Of a stretch of DNA of 64,000 nucleotides, positions 17,538 to 26,114 are shown in pieces. Made by a program: the position numbers and the translations under genes. The notes below the pieces were generated by a model. The model saw only the letters and a list, made by a program, of their open reading frames with translations. It made no database searches and was not told where the DNA came from. The DNA is taken from assembly GCF_000739655.1 (NCBI RefSeq), contig NZ_BATR01000163.1, positions 26,630 to 90,629 on the forward strand, given 5' to 3'. Position 1 is the stretch's first letter, and each line of letters opens with the position of its first letter. Source of the DNA: Verrucomicrobium sp. BvORR106. Lineage in GTDB: Bacteria; Verrucomicrobiota; Verrucomicrobiia; Verrucomicrobiales; Verrucomicrobiaceae.

Positions 17538-18722
17538 ATGCAACCTCGCGTTTTCCGGGCCGCCGTAGCGGCCGCCGGTCTTCTGTGCCTGCCCGCCTTG
17601 ATGGGCGCACAACCCAATCTGGCCCAACCGGTGAATCCCGCCCTGCTCTACTGGCAGGGCATCGGACTCCTCACAGAGATGACCCGAAATGAGGTCGCCC
17701 TGTTGCAAGGGCATCGCAACGGAAACCATTGGGATCCAGAGAACGTGCGAGCCATTCTCTCACACCAAAAGGCCGCCCTCAATCGTTTCGCGAAAGCCGG
17801 GGTTTCCACCGCGCCTTGCGACTGGGGCCTGACCCTGGAGGAAGGCCCCTTCATGCCGCTGCCTCATCTGGGGAAAATGCAGACGCTCAGCAACCTGGCG
17901 CTCATGAAGGCGGCGCTTGAATTCAGTGAAAGCCGCCCGGGGAAGGCTCTGGATGCACTGGAGGCCGTCCGACGGGCGGCGCGGCATGTGGCAGAGGGCG
18001 ACATGATCGTCACCGCCATCACCCAGTACTCCATGGAGAGCGACGCTCTCGCCCTGCTGGCCAAGCATCTCCTCACGCTGGATGAAGCCACGCGGAAGGA
18101 ACTCCTCACCAGGGAAACCAAACTGCCGCCTCTACACACGATGGCCCAGGCCATTTCTGGCGAACGGGGCTTCGCAGCCTGGGCCGAGCAACAGGCAACT
18201 GAGGTGGCCACGCTGATGATGCTGCAAAACTCAGCGCAGGCCGCTGGTGCCACTGAAACGGGGTCGACCCCGCCCCTCCCTCACACTGCCAGTGGCGTGG
18301 ACGAGCATCTATTTTCCACCCTGACTCCGGAACTGTTGAACACCTGGCTGGCGGAGATGCGGTCGCGCTATGCCGACGCCGAGTCCGCCCTCAGCCTGCC
18401 CTGGCCGCAATCCCAATCAGCCATCAAGGAACTCCAGGAGAAGCTCAAAGCGGGCAATCCGCTGGTGCGCACGATCTTCCCTTCCCTGCAAGCCGCACGG
18501 GACACCCAAGCCCGCACAGAGACCCATCTCCTTATGGTGAAGCTCGCCCTCCAGCACGGCGCGGGCCTGACGGCCGAGATTGCGGCAAAAGCCACCGACT
18601 CATTTGCCGGGCAACCCCTCCAGTTCAAAAGCAACCCAGACGGCGGTTACACGCTCTCCAGTCAGCAGGTCGTGCGGGGCAAACCAGTGGCCCTGAAGGT
18701 TGCAGGCTTGAAGCAAAACTAG
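17538..18722 (+). CDS. Secreted helical protein of unknown function
   Basis: This 394-residue protein has a signal peptide (about 1-24, ending MGAQP) and a largely helical mature region with no cysteine-rich or enzymatic motif that I recognise. It is rich in Ala, Leu, Glu and Gln, with segments such as NPALLYWQGIGLL at the start of the mature part. Planctomycete and verrucomicrobial genomes encode many such proteins of unknown role. The start at 17538 follows a strong hairpin (17494-17515) and a region of 143 bases after the ceramidase-like gene. Confidence 0.65.
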   Translation: MQPRVFRAAVAAAGLLCLPALMGAQPNLAQPVNPALLYWQGIGLLTEMTRNEVALLQGHRNGNHWDPENVRAILSHQKAALNRFAKAGVSTAPCDWGLTLEEGPFMPLPHLGKMQTLSNLALMKAALEFSESRPGKALDALEAVRRAARHVAEGDMIVTAITQYSMESDALALLAKHLLTLDEATRKELLTRETKLPPLHTMAQAISGERGFAAWAEQQATEVATLMMLQNSAQAAGATETGSTPPLPHTASGVDEHLFSTLTPELLNTWLAEMRSRYADAESALSLPWPQSQSAIKELQEKLKAGNPLVRTIFPSLQAARDTQARTETHLLMVKLALQHGAGLTAEIAAKATDSFAGQPLQFKSNPDGGYTLSSQQVVRGKPVALKVAGLKQN

Positions 18723-18808
18723 AATTTCTGAACTCTTGTTAAGCAATTCTGTCAAAACCGGGTCTCTGGCGAATGCCTCACCATTCTGGAGGTGCCGTCA
18801 ATCAGGTC

Positions 18809-19537
18809 ATGAATTCGTCTTCCCCAGCGGATCCCGGTCCTGCCGGACCGAAGATCCTCTATCACGATGAGTGGGTACCCAACCGGAACCGTCGGCGCAT
18901 CGCCGCAGCCCTGGCTGGTACCGCAGCGGGAGCGTTGCTCGGCACCGTAGGGTACCCCTGGATCGCCGGATCGCGTCAGAAGGAACTCGCGTCCCTCTGG
19001 GACCGGGCCTGGAATGGAGCACCCCAATCCCCCCGCGAGCTGGTGCAGCGCATCCGGGAAGAGGCAGGCGACCGGGAGAGCACGCACCGGCCCATGGTGC
19101 TGGACGCCACCGGAATGGCGTACCAGACTTTCCTGGAAGAGCTGAAGCTCCAGCACATCCGTCCGCTGGACCTTCTGGCCGCCCACTTTAGGAGCCGCCA
19201 AGGGGTAAACAACGAACTGCCCGGCCGCCACCTCTGGAAAAACATGGTGGCCACCTTGCGCATCGCAGACCGCCTTCAGGACGAACTCGGCGTGCGCCTG
19301 GTGACTATCGCCAGCGCCTACCGCAGTCCCGCCTACAATGCCACCTGCCCCGGCGCGGCCCCCCAGTCCTTCCACCTGCAGAACCTCGCGCTGGATCTGG
19401 TTTACGACTGCCCTCCTGCCAAGGTGGCGGAAGCGGCCCACGCCCTCCGCAACCGCGGCCTGTTCCGCGGCGGCATCGGCAAATATCCGAGTTTCACCCA
19501 CATCGACACTCGCGGAAAGAATGCGGATTGGGGCTGA
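18809..19537 (+). CDS. M15-like D-Ala-D-Ala carboxypeptidase family protein
   Basis: This 242-residue protein has a membrane or Tat-like N-terminal segment (Arg-rich NRRR followed by a hydrophobic stretch, about residues 25-55). The C-terminal domain resembles the M15/DUF882 murein peptidase family, with SAYRSPAYN, SFHLQNLALDLV and a final FTHIDTRG. The His-Asp-His zinc set is plausible as the His of SFHLQ, the Asp of LALDL and the His of FTHID. Members cleave peptidoglycan cross-links or stem peptides. A second possible start at 18773 would add 12 residues; I prefer 18809. A dispersed repeat follows the gene. Confidence 0.75.
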   Translation: MNSSSPADPGPAGPKILYHDEWVPNRNRRRIAAALAGTAAGALLGTVGYPWIAGSRQKELASLWDRAWNGAPQSPRELVQRIREEAGDRESTHRPMVLDATGMAYQTFLEELKLQHIRPLDLLAAHFRSRQGVNNELPGRHLWKNMVATLRIADRLQDELGVRLVTIASAYRSPAYNATCPGAAPQSFHLQNLALDLVYDCPPAKVAEAAHALRNRGLFRGGIGKYPSFTHIDTRGKNADWG

Positions 19538-19916
19538 GGAAATGCGGAATGGGAAGCGGACCAGTCGTGTCGATCCGAGTCCGTCAGTCTGGCCAGTTCA
19601 ATTGCCCCCTTCCTCGAAGAGGATCCGGCCACAAGCCCACCGTTGACGAGCTTCCAGCGAGTCTAGGTGGGGTAGCGAGCAATGCGTTCTTACTCTGTAG
19701 GAGGCAGAGCGTCCCAAACCCCTGCATTTTGCAATCAAAGTCGCGGTTTGCATGGCATTTCGGGATCTTCAAGGCCAAACCTGACACACAACTCCATGGA
19801 GCAATCAAAAATCATGTTGCTAACAACCGCCTCAAAATGAGGCGGATTCATCGACCCTCCTTCCTCAGCTCACGAGCGATCTGTCACGGGGCACGTTTGA
19901 TGCACCAGAAGACAGT
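19538..19916. other. Intergenic region with dispersed repeat copy A
   Basis: This 379-base stretch has no convincing gene. It holds copy A of the dispersed palindromic repeat (19611-19710). The rest, before the next gene at 19917, probably contains that gene's promoter but shows no clear motif. Confidence 0.6.
19611..19710. repeat. Dispersed palindromic repeat, copy A
   Basis: This copy begins TCCTCGAAGAGGAT and has CGTTGACGAGC in its core and a degraded right arm. The tail has the TTCTTACTC and GGAGGCAG remnants of a second small hairpin. Related copies are at 28431-28540, 37687-37755 and 42219-42330. Confidence 0.8.
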
Positions 19917-20708
19917 ATGAAGACGCCCAAATTCCACTGCACCGAGCTTCGAGGATGCCTCACGGTGCTTGGCATCATCTCCCTCACCAGTTTGAGCGTC
20001 AACGCCCAGACCTACTCCAACTCCAACAGCAATTCGAATTCCCGCCGGACCACCGCTGCCGCCACCGCCTCCACCCGTGAGGAGCCAGGGTTTTTGGACC
20101 GTCTTTTCTCCCGCCCAACGCGGCGGGAAACCACCCAGACCCGTTCCCAACCCCAACGCTTGCAGCAGCAGCAATATGCCGCCGCCAGGACCAACACCCA
20201 GTACTACACGCCACCCACGTCCACTTACATCCCCACCCAGCCCGTGACCCCGGGGATGAAGCTGACCAACCGCACCAGCCCGGCACGCAGCACCGTCATC
20301 TACCAGAACAACCCAGCGCAGTCAGGTGTTGTCACATCGAACTACACCTCCAGTTACACCACGAACTCCAGCACCCGCTATCTCCAACCGGGTGAGTCTG
20401 CCACAATCACGGCCGACGGCACCGTGTTCCGGAGCCAGGACGGACAGGCTCTAACCACCACGCCACCCGCTGACACTGCCGCCGTCACCCCTCCGCCCCG
20501 GGACCTGATGCCCGTGACGGAGCCCAAGCCCGCAGCGCCGCCCAAGGCCCTCCTCGACAGAGAGTCCCTGCCGGTCGCCAAATGGGCCCCTACCTTCGGC
20601 CGGGTTGTTTCCCCCTACCCTCCCCATCATGAACTGGATGTCACCGGTCTGCCCCCCGGTTCCCTCGCCCGTGACCCCCTCTCGAAACTGATCTTCCGCC
20701 TGCCATGA
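19917..20708 (+). CDS. Secreted low-complexity protein, Ser/Asn/Thr/Pro-rich
   Basis: The 263-residue protein has a signal peptide (about 1-30, ending SVNAQ). A repetitive region rich in Ser-Asn pairs follows, then a long stretch rich in Thr, Ser, Gln, Tyr and Pro with no folded-domain motif. The last 60 residues are more ordered (VAKWAPTFGRVVSPYPP). Composition suggests a surface or extracellular matrix-type protein. Its stop overlaps the start of the next gene in an ATGA arrangement, so the two are translationally coupled. Confidence 0.7.
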   Translation: MKTPKFHCTELRGCLTVLGIISLTSLSVNAQTYSNSNSNSNSRRTTAAATASTREEPGFLDRLFSRPTRRETTQTRSQPQRLQQQQYAAARTNTQYYTPPTSTYIPTQPVTPGMKLTNRTSPARSTVIYQNNPAQSGVVTSNYTSSYTTNSSTRYLQPGESATITADGTVFRSQDGQALTTTPPADTAAVTPPPRDLMPVTEPKPAAPPKALLDRESLPVAKWAPTFGRVVSPYPPHHELDVTGLPPGSLARDPLSKLIFRLP

Positions 20709-21199
20709 GCAAAGCCCCCAGCGCGGTTGGAACTGATGATCCGACCGCCAAAGGACGAGGACAACAACAAGGTCGAGGTCAGGGTCAGGGACTTCGTGAA
20801 CGCATTGAACACCAGTGGCAACTGTTTGCCAGTGACAAGCCAGGTGAACGGTTCGTCAATCTGCACAAACGCCGCCAGGAGCATCGGGACGGCAAGTTCA
20901 GCTGGGAACGGATCTTGTTTGTCGGCGCGGGATTGTTTCTGATCGTGGTCGGGCTGTTCTTCATGGCCGTGCCCGGCCCCGGACTCCCCGTGCTGGTAGC
21001 CGGGCTGGGCCTCATGGGCAGCGAAGCCCTCTTCATGGCCCGGGGGCTGGACTGGGCGGAGCAGAAGCTCCGTCCGCCCGTGCTGAAACTCAAGGCGCGC
21101 TGGGATGCCTTATCACCTCGAACTCGGTTGCTTTTCTGGTGCGCGGCAGGGACGGCGGGAGCTACTGCAGGCGTTCTGCTGCTGATGTGGTGGAAGTAA
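20705..21199 (+). CDS. PGPGW-type transmembrane protein
   Basis: This 164-residue protein has a Gly/Gln-rich N-terminus (GRGQQQGRGQGQG), a conserved region and two or three hydrophobic segments (about 69-90, 93-110 and 140-160). The sequence MAVPGPGLPVLVAGL matches the PGPGW family of putative transmembrane proteins, whose function is unknown. The start codon overlaps the stop of the preceding secreted protein gene (ATGA), suggesting an operon of two. Confidence 0.75.
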   Translation: MSKAPSAVGTDDPTAKGRGQQQGRGQGQGLRERIEHQWQLFASDKPGERFVNLHKRRQEHRDGKFSWERILFVGAGLFLIVVGLFFMAVPGPGLPVLVAGLGLMGSEALFMARGLDWAEQKLRPPVLKLKARWDALSPRTRLLFWCAAGTAGATAGVLLLMWWK

Positions 21200-21208
21200 A
21201 GGAGGCGG

Positions 21209-21631
21209 TCAAGCTGCTTCCAGAGACTCCAGGAGCCCCTTAAGCCGGCGCAGATCCGCCAGTACCAGGCGCTGATCACCGGCGAATTCGGGGTCCGTCA
21301 TGCCCGGCAGACGGAACAGGGTGAACATGACTTCGCTGCCGTACGGTGCCGCGACCACGCGCATGGGCACGTGAATCTCCACCTCCGGTGCCGGTCTCAC
21401 CCAGTGGTCCAGCACGCCCAGCGCATTGCGGGCCGCGAACTGAAGGCGCACTTGTGCATCCGGGGTGTCGATGATCCACTCATCGCTCCCTTCATCCCGT
21501 CGGATGTTATTGCATAAACCGGGCGCCCATTGCGGCAGATTGGCCGGATTGGAAGTGAAGTCATAGACCACCTGCGCCTCACGGAGGATGGAAATGGTGA
21601 GCGTGACAGAATTGGGGGACGAGTCGGACAT
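21209..21631 (-). CDS. SRPBCC/START-like small-molecule binding family protein
   Basis: The 140-residue protein fits the SRPBCC polyketide-cyclase/START-like fold. It has an N-terminal beta strand (SVTLTISIL), a helix with VYDFTSNPANLPQWAPG, later beta strands and the C-terminal helix LADLRRLKGLLESL. This fold binds a hydrophobic ligand; the ligand is unknown. The start at 21631 is favoured because upstream in-frame sequence looks like 5' leader and contains a perfect inverted repeat (21662-21687), 31 bases before the start. The gene converges on the PGPGW membrane-protein gene, with 9 bases between stops. Confidence 0.7.
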   Translation of the reverse strand: MSDSSPNSVTLTISILREAQVVYDFTSNPANLPQWAPGLCNNIRRDEGSDEWIIDTPDAQVRLQFAARNALGVLDHWVRPAPEVEIHVPMRVVAAPYGSEVMFTLFRLPGMTDPEFAGDQRLVLADLRRLKGLLESLEAA

Positions 21632-21661
21632 GATCAGAGCGCATACTGCGATCATCGCGCA

Positions 21662-21687
21662 GAAGATGCAAGGCACCTTGCATCTTC
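21662..21687. promoter_or_regulatory. Perfect 12-bp inverted repeat, candidate operator
   Basis: Arms GAAGATGCAAGG (21662-21673) and CCTTGCATCTTC (21676-21687) are exact complements with a 2-base centre. The element lies 31 bases upstream of the SRPBCC gene start and is too tight for a normal hairpin loop, so it looks more like a dimeric repressor site than a terminator. Confidence 0.5.
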
Positions 21688-21920
21688 CAGAAACGTAGTA
21701 TCTTGTAACAGGGGCCGCAGTTAGCGGTGCCGATTCGCCATGACTCCCGCACAAAAAACTTCCAGCCCAGCCCTCCCGGTAATCCGGCGGAGGACGGGCG
21801 GGCGCGGGCACCGTCTGGACGCCAGCCGCGCGTAAGCGGGGCAGGCCTTTGCCAAGGATCGTCCGGCCATCGCGCCCGTCCTGGTCTGCTCTGATTCATT
21901 GATCTCCAATCGCATATCCG

Positions 21921-21938
21921 CGGACCTGCGCAGGTCCG
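21921..21938. promoter_or_regulatory. Perfect 18-bp palindrome, candidate operator
   Basis: The sequence CGGACCTGC followed directly by GCAGGTCCG is a perfect palindrome of 18 bases. It lies 71 bases upstream of the Rnk-like gene start and could be bound by a dimeric regulator. Confidence 0.45.
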
Positions 21939-22008
21939 TCATGGCCCGGTCTCTTCATGCCCGGAGCCTCCCCCAAATCGTGCCCTCATCTCATTTGATT
22001 GACCCATC

Positions 22009-22422
22009 ATGAAATCTTCCCCTCTTTTCGCCATTTCCCAATCCGACCTTCACACGCTTCGCACTTTCCTGGAGCACGACGATGCTTTCAACCCCCTCGA
22101 TGCACGGGAGCGCGGCCTGCTCGTGGACCGACTGCGTGAAGCCAAAGTCGTTGACGATGAATCCAAAGACGGCCTTTCTGTGGCCGGGCTTCAGACGCTG
22201 GTGCAAGTGGAGGACCTTTCCACTTCCCCGCCGGACCGGTTTGATTTCACCCTTGTGCTTCCGCATGAGGCGAACTTCGAGGACGACCAGATATCCATCC
22301 TCTCTCCGCTGGGGGCGGCCGTCTTTGGCCGTGCCGCTGGCACTCAGGTGGCCATGGACTCCCCAACGGGCACCAGAAGGTTGCAATTGCTTGCAGTTTT
22401 TAAAAAGGCGGCGATCCATTGA
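22009..22422 (+). CDS. Rnk/GreA-type RNA polymerase-interacting protein
   Basis: This 137-residue protein matches the Rnk family (regulator of nucleoside diphosphate kinase). It has a short N-terminal coiled region and a GreA/GreB-type C-terminal domain including the FTLVLPHEAN and ISILSPLGAAVFGRAAG blocks. Such proteins bind RNA polymerase in the secondary channel region without necessarily stimulating RNA cleavage. It is cytoplasmic. Its stop overlaps the start of the next gene (TGATG), so the two are coupled. Confidence 0.85.
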   Translation: MKSSPLFAISQSDLHTLRTFLEHDDAFNPLDARERGLLVDRLREAKVVDDESKDGLSVAGLQTLVQVEDLSTSPPDRFDFTLVLPHEANFEDDQISILSPLGAAVFGRAAGTQVAMDSPTGTRRLQLLAVFKKAAIH

Positions 22423-22955
22423 TGGCCCCGGGCTCCATGAATCACGACGATCTTCTCAAAGCCGCCGAACCCACCAGCCACGGAGGCACCAGCGCCGCGA
22501 CGCTCGCTGAAGTCCCTCGACAGGGCTGTCCGGACTTGTTGGAAGCGTGGATCCGCCGCGTCAACGACCGGTGGCTCGTGCGCTCGGGGTTAAATCACCA
22601 CGCCCGCGCCTACATGGACCGGCTTGTGGTGGCGGATCCCCGCAGGCTGGCGCGCTCATGTGAAATTGTACACCGGCTCATGAAGCTGCATGACCCGGAG
22701 TCTGACCCCAAGCCCTGGTTCTATGGAGGGCTCTTTTCCCTGGCCACGCCGGAGGAAGAGAGCCAGTACCTGGACGGACACCGTTTCACGCGGATGCTGC
22801 TACCCTCCACTCCGGAAGGCCGCGTACGCGCGGAGGCAGAAGACTTGGAACTGGCTCCAGAAGTGCTGCGGCGGGTGCAGAACATCCGCTCCCAGATCCG
22901 GGAGCAGATCTACCACACCAGCCGGGTGGATGTAGAACTCAAGGCTGCTTGTTGA
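22422..22955 (+). CDS. Hypothetical protein coupled to Rnk-like gene
   Basis: The 177-residue protein has no motif that I recognise. It is rich in Arg, Glu, His and Leu, with HHARAYMDRLVVADP and a helical C-terminus, and is probably cytoplasmic. The start ATG at 22422 overlaps the Rnk-like stop (TGATG), indicating translational coupling; ATG at 22437 is a second possible start. The gene overlaps the convergent phosphatase gene by 17 bases at its 3' end. Confidence 0.6.
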   Translation: MAPGSMNHDDLLKAAEPTSHGGTSAATLAEVPRQGCPDLLEAWIRRVNDRWLVRSGLNHHARAYMDRLVVADPRRLARSCEIVHRLMKLHDPESDPKPWFYGGLFSLATPEEESQYLDGHRFTRMLLPSTPEGRVRAEAEDLELAPEVLRRVQNIRSQIREQIYHTSRVDVELKAAC

Positions 22956-24639
22956 GCACGTCCTTGATGGGCCGCCCGACACAGCCGTTGGGCATTTGAA
23001 TGTGCAGAAGTGCCGCCACGGTGGGCGCAATGTCGTGTTGATACACCACCTCGTTGCTGCTGCCGTGGCGGATGCCCCAGCCCATGAACACCACAGGAAT
23101 GTGCGTGTCATAGGGGTACCAGGAGCCGTGTGTGGTCCCCTGTTTGCCGGCACCCGTGACCCAGCCGGGATTGGGCACCACATGAATGCTGCCGCAGCGC
23201 TTGGAGTTGTAGCCATTGATCATCATGGTGCGCAGCGGTTCCGGAATGGGCGCCCCATCCAGGTTCTCCATGTCCACCGCGAAGAGCACGCCAGGATATT
23301 TCCGGATCCAGCGTACCGCAGCGTTCTTGATGGCGGTGAAGTCCAGGTTCTTCTCATCAATCTTGGCCAGATCAAAGTTCAACAGATAGTTTGCCTCGCC
23401 GGCCACCAGCTTTTCTTCACCAAACTTCCCGCCCAGATATTCGTTCAGCTCCCGTACCAGCCCCTTCGGGTTCCAGCCTTCTGAAGGGAGGCGATTTTCT
23501 TTCATATAACCCACCGTGTGGGCCACGCCGTGATCAGCGGTGAGAAAGACGAGGTAGTTTCCCTTACCCACCCGGCCGTCCAGGAAGGTGAAGAAGTCCG
23601 CCAGGTCCTGGTCAAGCCGCAGGTAGGTATCCTCTGTCTCCATGGAGTTCGGACCGAACTTGTGGCCCACATAGTCGGTGGAGGCACAGTTGATGGTGAG
23701 GAAGTCTGTGACCGGGCCTCCGCCGAGGTTGTAACCTTCCACCGCCGCCTTGGCGAAGCGCAGACTCAACGTGTTGCCGAAGGGAGTGGTACGGATGGTC
23801 TCCTTCTTCATCTTGTAAGTGAAGGAAACGCGATGCGGGAACACGGCTGCTTGTTCTTTTTCGAATTTCCCTTCCCAAGGCGCATCATCACGGGTGCTCT
23901 GGACATATTCCTCAGCAGGACGGAGGAGGTTCCATTCGCCGGAGAGGAGTTGCTCCCCCACCTTGGCATCATTGAACTGCTGCACCCACTCCGGCAGTTC
24001 ATTCATGTAGTAGGTGCTGGAGATGAAGTTCCCCGTCAGATCTTCCAGCCAGTAGGCAGCCGTGGCCGTGTGCCCCGCCGGGAGAATGGAGGCGCGGTCT
24101 TTTAGAGACACACCCACCACTTTGGACCGGTAGTTGGTCGCGATCCGCAGTTCATCCGTCACTGTGGAGGTCAGCATGTTACGTGGCGACATCTTGCCGT
24201 CGTCGCTGGTGCCTCCCACGGTCTGCACCGTGTCATCCTGCGTGCAGTACATGCTTTTTCCCGTGAGCTGGTCAGTCCAGTCATTTCCTGTAATCCCGTG
24301 GATGGCGGGCACCGAGCCCGTGAAGACGGTGGCATGCCCCACCGCAGTATAGGAGGGAAGATGACCGATCATCCCGTTTTCACACGAGAAGCCCTCACCC
24401 ACGAGGCGTCGGAATCCGCCGGCACCGTAGCGTTCCTGATACTTATAGAGAAAGTCCCAGCGCATCTGGTCCACGGCAATTCCGACCACCAGCTTGGGCC
24501 GATCAGGACCGGGGCCTCCGACAGGGGCACTGGCGGGATCCTTGGTCGCCTCTTGCGCGGTGGAAAATGTGGGGAGCCAGACGGTGGAGAAAGTGACGAC
24601 TGAGCAGAACAGGGCCAGGGGCGGACTGGAGAATCTCAT
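22939..24639 (-). CDS. PafA-type secreted alkaline phosphatase/phosphodiesterase
   Basis: This 566-residue protein has a signal peptide (about 1-28) and an alkaline phosphatase superfamily domain. The order and spacing of motifs match PafA-like enzymes: VVGIAVDQMRWD (metal Asp), PSYTAVGHATVFTG with nucleophile Thr98, STDYVGHKFGPNS and TADHGVAHTVGY. PafA-type enzymes hydrolyse a broad range of phosphomonoesters and are not inhibited by phosphate. Location is likely periplasmic. The start at 24639 is chosen because upstream in-frame codons do not look like a signal peptide. The 3' end overlaps the Rnk-coupled gene by 17 bases in convergent orientation. Confidence 0.9.
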   Translation of the reverse strand: MRFSSPPLALFCSVVTFSTVWLPTFSTAQEATKDPASAPVGGPGPDRPKLVVGIAVDQMRWDFLYKYQERYGAGGFRRLVGEGFSCENGMIGHLPSYTAVGHATVFTGSVPAIHGITGNDWTDQLTGKSMYCTQDDTVQTVGGTSDDGKMSPRNMLTSTVTDELRIATNYRSKVVGVSLKDRASILPAGHTATAAYWLEDLTGNFISSTYYMNELPEWVQQFNDAKVGEQLLSGEWNLLRPAEEYVQSTRDDAPWEGKFEKEQAAVFPHRVSFTYKMKKETIRTTPFGNTLSLRFAKAAVEGYNLGGGPVTDFLTINCASTDYVGHKFGPNSMETEDTYLRLDQDLADFFTFLDGRVGKGNYLVFLTADHGVAHTVGYMKENRLPSEGWNPKGLVRELNEYLGGKFGEEKLVAGEANYLLNFDLAKIDEKNLDFTAIKNAAVRWIRKYPGVLFAVDMENLDGAPIPEPLRTMMINGYNSKRCGSIHVVPNPGWVTGAGKQGTTHGSWYPYDTHIPVVFMGWGIRHGSSNEVVYQHDIAPTVAALLHIQMPNGCVGRPIKDVLNKQP

Positions 24640-24801
24640 GGAGCAGGTTGCGTTGTGATGAGGCCGGATGGAGGCATACACCTTCATCAGCAGACCCAAG
24701 GCAACGCACTGGCCCCTGGCATTCTGTCTGGCAATTGGGAATCAGTGCAACATCGGAACGCGGATTGCCCCCATAATGAGGCTCATCACGAGGGCGCGCG
24801 A

Positions 24802-25119
24802 TCAGTAGCGCCGGATGTGGACAGACGCGCCTGGCGTCCGATAAGCACCACCGTAGTAGTAGCGACCCCGGTGATAGTAGCGGTTGTCATAGTAACGGCC
24901 GCGGTAGAGGTAGCGGCCCACGTCATACCGTCCGCCATAGTAATACCGGTTCCCATAGTAATAAGTGGGGCCGGCGTATCCGACGGGCAGGGTGCTGTAG
25001 TAGCCCACGTCTGCCGTAACCACCCGCCCGGGTGGAGGAGGAGGCAGGGGTTCCACTACGCAGGAGGGCAGGACGGCCATCGCCGTCACCCCCAGGGCGA
25101 AAAGTGCAAGTGTCTTCAT
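24802..25119 (-). CDS. Tyr/Arg/Gly-rich small lipoprotein
   Basis: This 105-residue protein has a lipoprotein signal peptide with lipobox VLPSC (Cys at about residue 20), a proline run, then a mature part of tandem YRGRYY/YYYG-type repeats very rich in Tyr, Arg and Gly. It has no folded-domain motif. The composition recalls surface or structural proteins that could self-associate. ATG at 25119 is the start; a TTG one codon earlier is the alternative. It is divergent from the PAP2 phosphatase gene, with 111 bases between starts. Confidence 0.6.
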   Translation of the reverse strand: MKTLALFALGVTAMAVLPSCVVEPLPPPPPGRVVTADVGYYSTLPVGYAGPTYYYGNRYYYGGRYDVGRYLYRGRYYDNRYYHRGRYYYGGAYRTPGASVHIRRY

Positions 25120-25230
25120 CAATGCGGAATCGCCCCCCTGCGATGGCAGGACTTAAAATTCAGCTGCAACCAATGTTCCGACTTCTTGGGTCCGCGTTGA
25201 CCCGCCAGTCAGGCGGTGCCACCTTTCTCC

Positions 25231-25926
25231 ATGACCTGGCGTTTCCAGTTCCCGGAAAGAACCTTCCTGCTGGCCATTCTTGCTGCCTGTCTGAGCCTGT
25301 GGATCTTCATCGAGGTGGCAGACGAGGTGCGGGAGGGCGAAAGCCACGCTTACGACGAAGCAATCCTGCGCAGCCTCCGCCAGCCAGCCGATCCCTCCGT
25401 ACCCGTCGGCCCCACCTGGCTGCGGGAGGCGAGCCGTGACATCACCGCGCTGGGCGGCGGCACCGTGGTTACCTTGGTGACGCTGGCTGTCCTCGGCTTC
25501 CTCCTTCTGAGGCAAAAGTTCGCCCTCATGCTCGTCGTCCTGGCCGCCATCGCGGGCGGCGGACTGCTCTCAAGCGTGCTCAAGGGCTTCTTCGGCCGGG
25601 AACGCCCTGCCCACATCCCTCATTTGATGGAGGCCACCTCGCCTTCCTTCCCCAGCGGCCACTCCATGCTGGCAGCGATTGTCTATCTCACCTTGGGGGC
25701 CATGCTAGGGCGCATCACCCAGCGCCGGAGGGAGAAGTACTACTTTCTCATCGTGGCCGTGGTCATTGTTATCCTGGTCGGCCTGAGCCGGATGTACTTG
25801 GGGGTGCACTTCCCCACTGACGTGCTTGCCGGCTGGTCCGCGGGCATTGTCTGGGCGGTCTTCTGCGCCTCCGTGGCCCGCTGGTTGCAACAAAAGGGGC
25901 AGGTCGAGCCGCCTGACGCCGCCTGA
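25231..25926 (+). CDS. PAP2 family membrane phosphatase
   Basis: This 231-residue polytopic protein carries the PAP2 signature: KGFFGRERPAH, SFPSGHSM and LSRMYLGVHFPTDVLAGW, with the catalytic His residues of the second and third blocks. PAP2 enzymes dephosphorylate membrane lipid phosphates such as undecaprenyl pyrophosphate or phosphatidate; substrate preference cannot be set from sequence. Six membrane helices are expected. I use ATG at 25231; a GTG at 25216 is in frame and would add five residues. It is divergent from the Tyr-rich lipoprotein gene. Confidence 0.93.
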   Translation: MTWRFQFPERTFLLAILAACLSLWIFIEVADEVREGESHAYDEAILRSLRQPADPSVPVGPTWLREASRDITALGGGTVVTLVTLAVLGFLLLRQKFALMLVVLAAIAGGGLLSSVLKGFFGRERPAHIPHLMEATSPSFPSGHSMLAAIVYLTLGAMLGRITQRRREKYYFLIVAVVIVILVGLSRMYLGVHFPTDVLAGWSAGIVWAVFCASVARWLQQKGQVEPPDAA

Positions 25927-26114
25927 TCGATTCGGAAAAACCATCACCAAAATTTCTCCATGCAGCCACCATCATGCAACTTTTAGCTTGAAATGGCGAC
26001 CGCGTCTCAATCCCGCTGGGAGGCCGATTCCAGCGTCTTTTTGTTGACAGCCTGCTCATGAAAAGGCCTGCGCAGATTCTTGACAGCGCGCCTTTCCGAC
26101 CCCTAACATGCGCC

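Larger units (their letters stand above)
21632..22008. other. Divergent intergenic region with two palindromes
   Basis: These 377 bases lie between the minus-strand SRPBCC gene and the plus-strand Rnk-like gene and must hold both promoters. Two perfect symmetric elements are seen, at 21662-21687 and 21921-21938. No gene is convincing here. Confidence 0.6.

Noticed and set aside
24802..25119. CRISPR-like spacing in the Tyr-rich gene
   Set aside because: The repeats are codon repeats of a YRGRYY-type protein, without constant spacer lengths.
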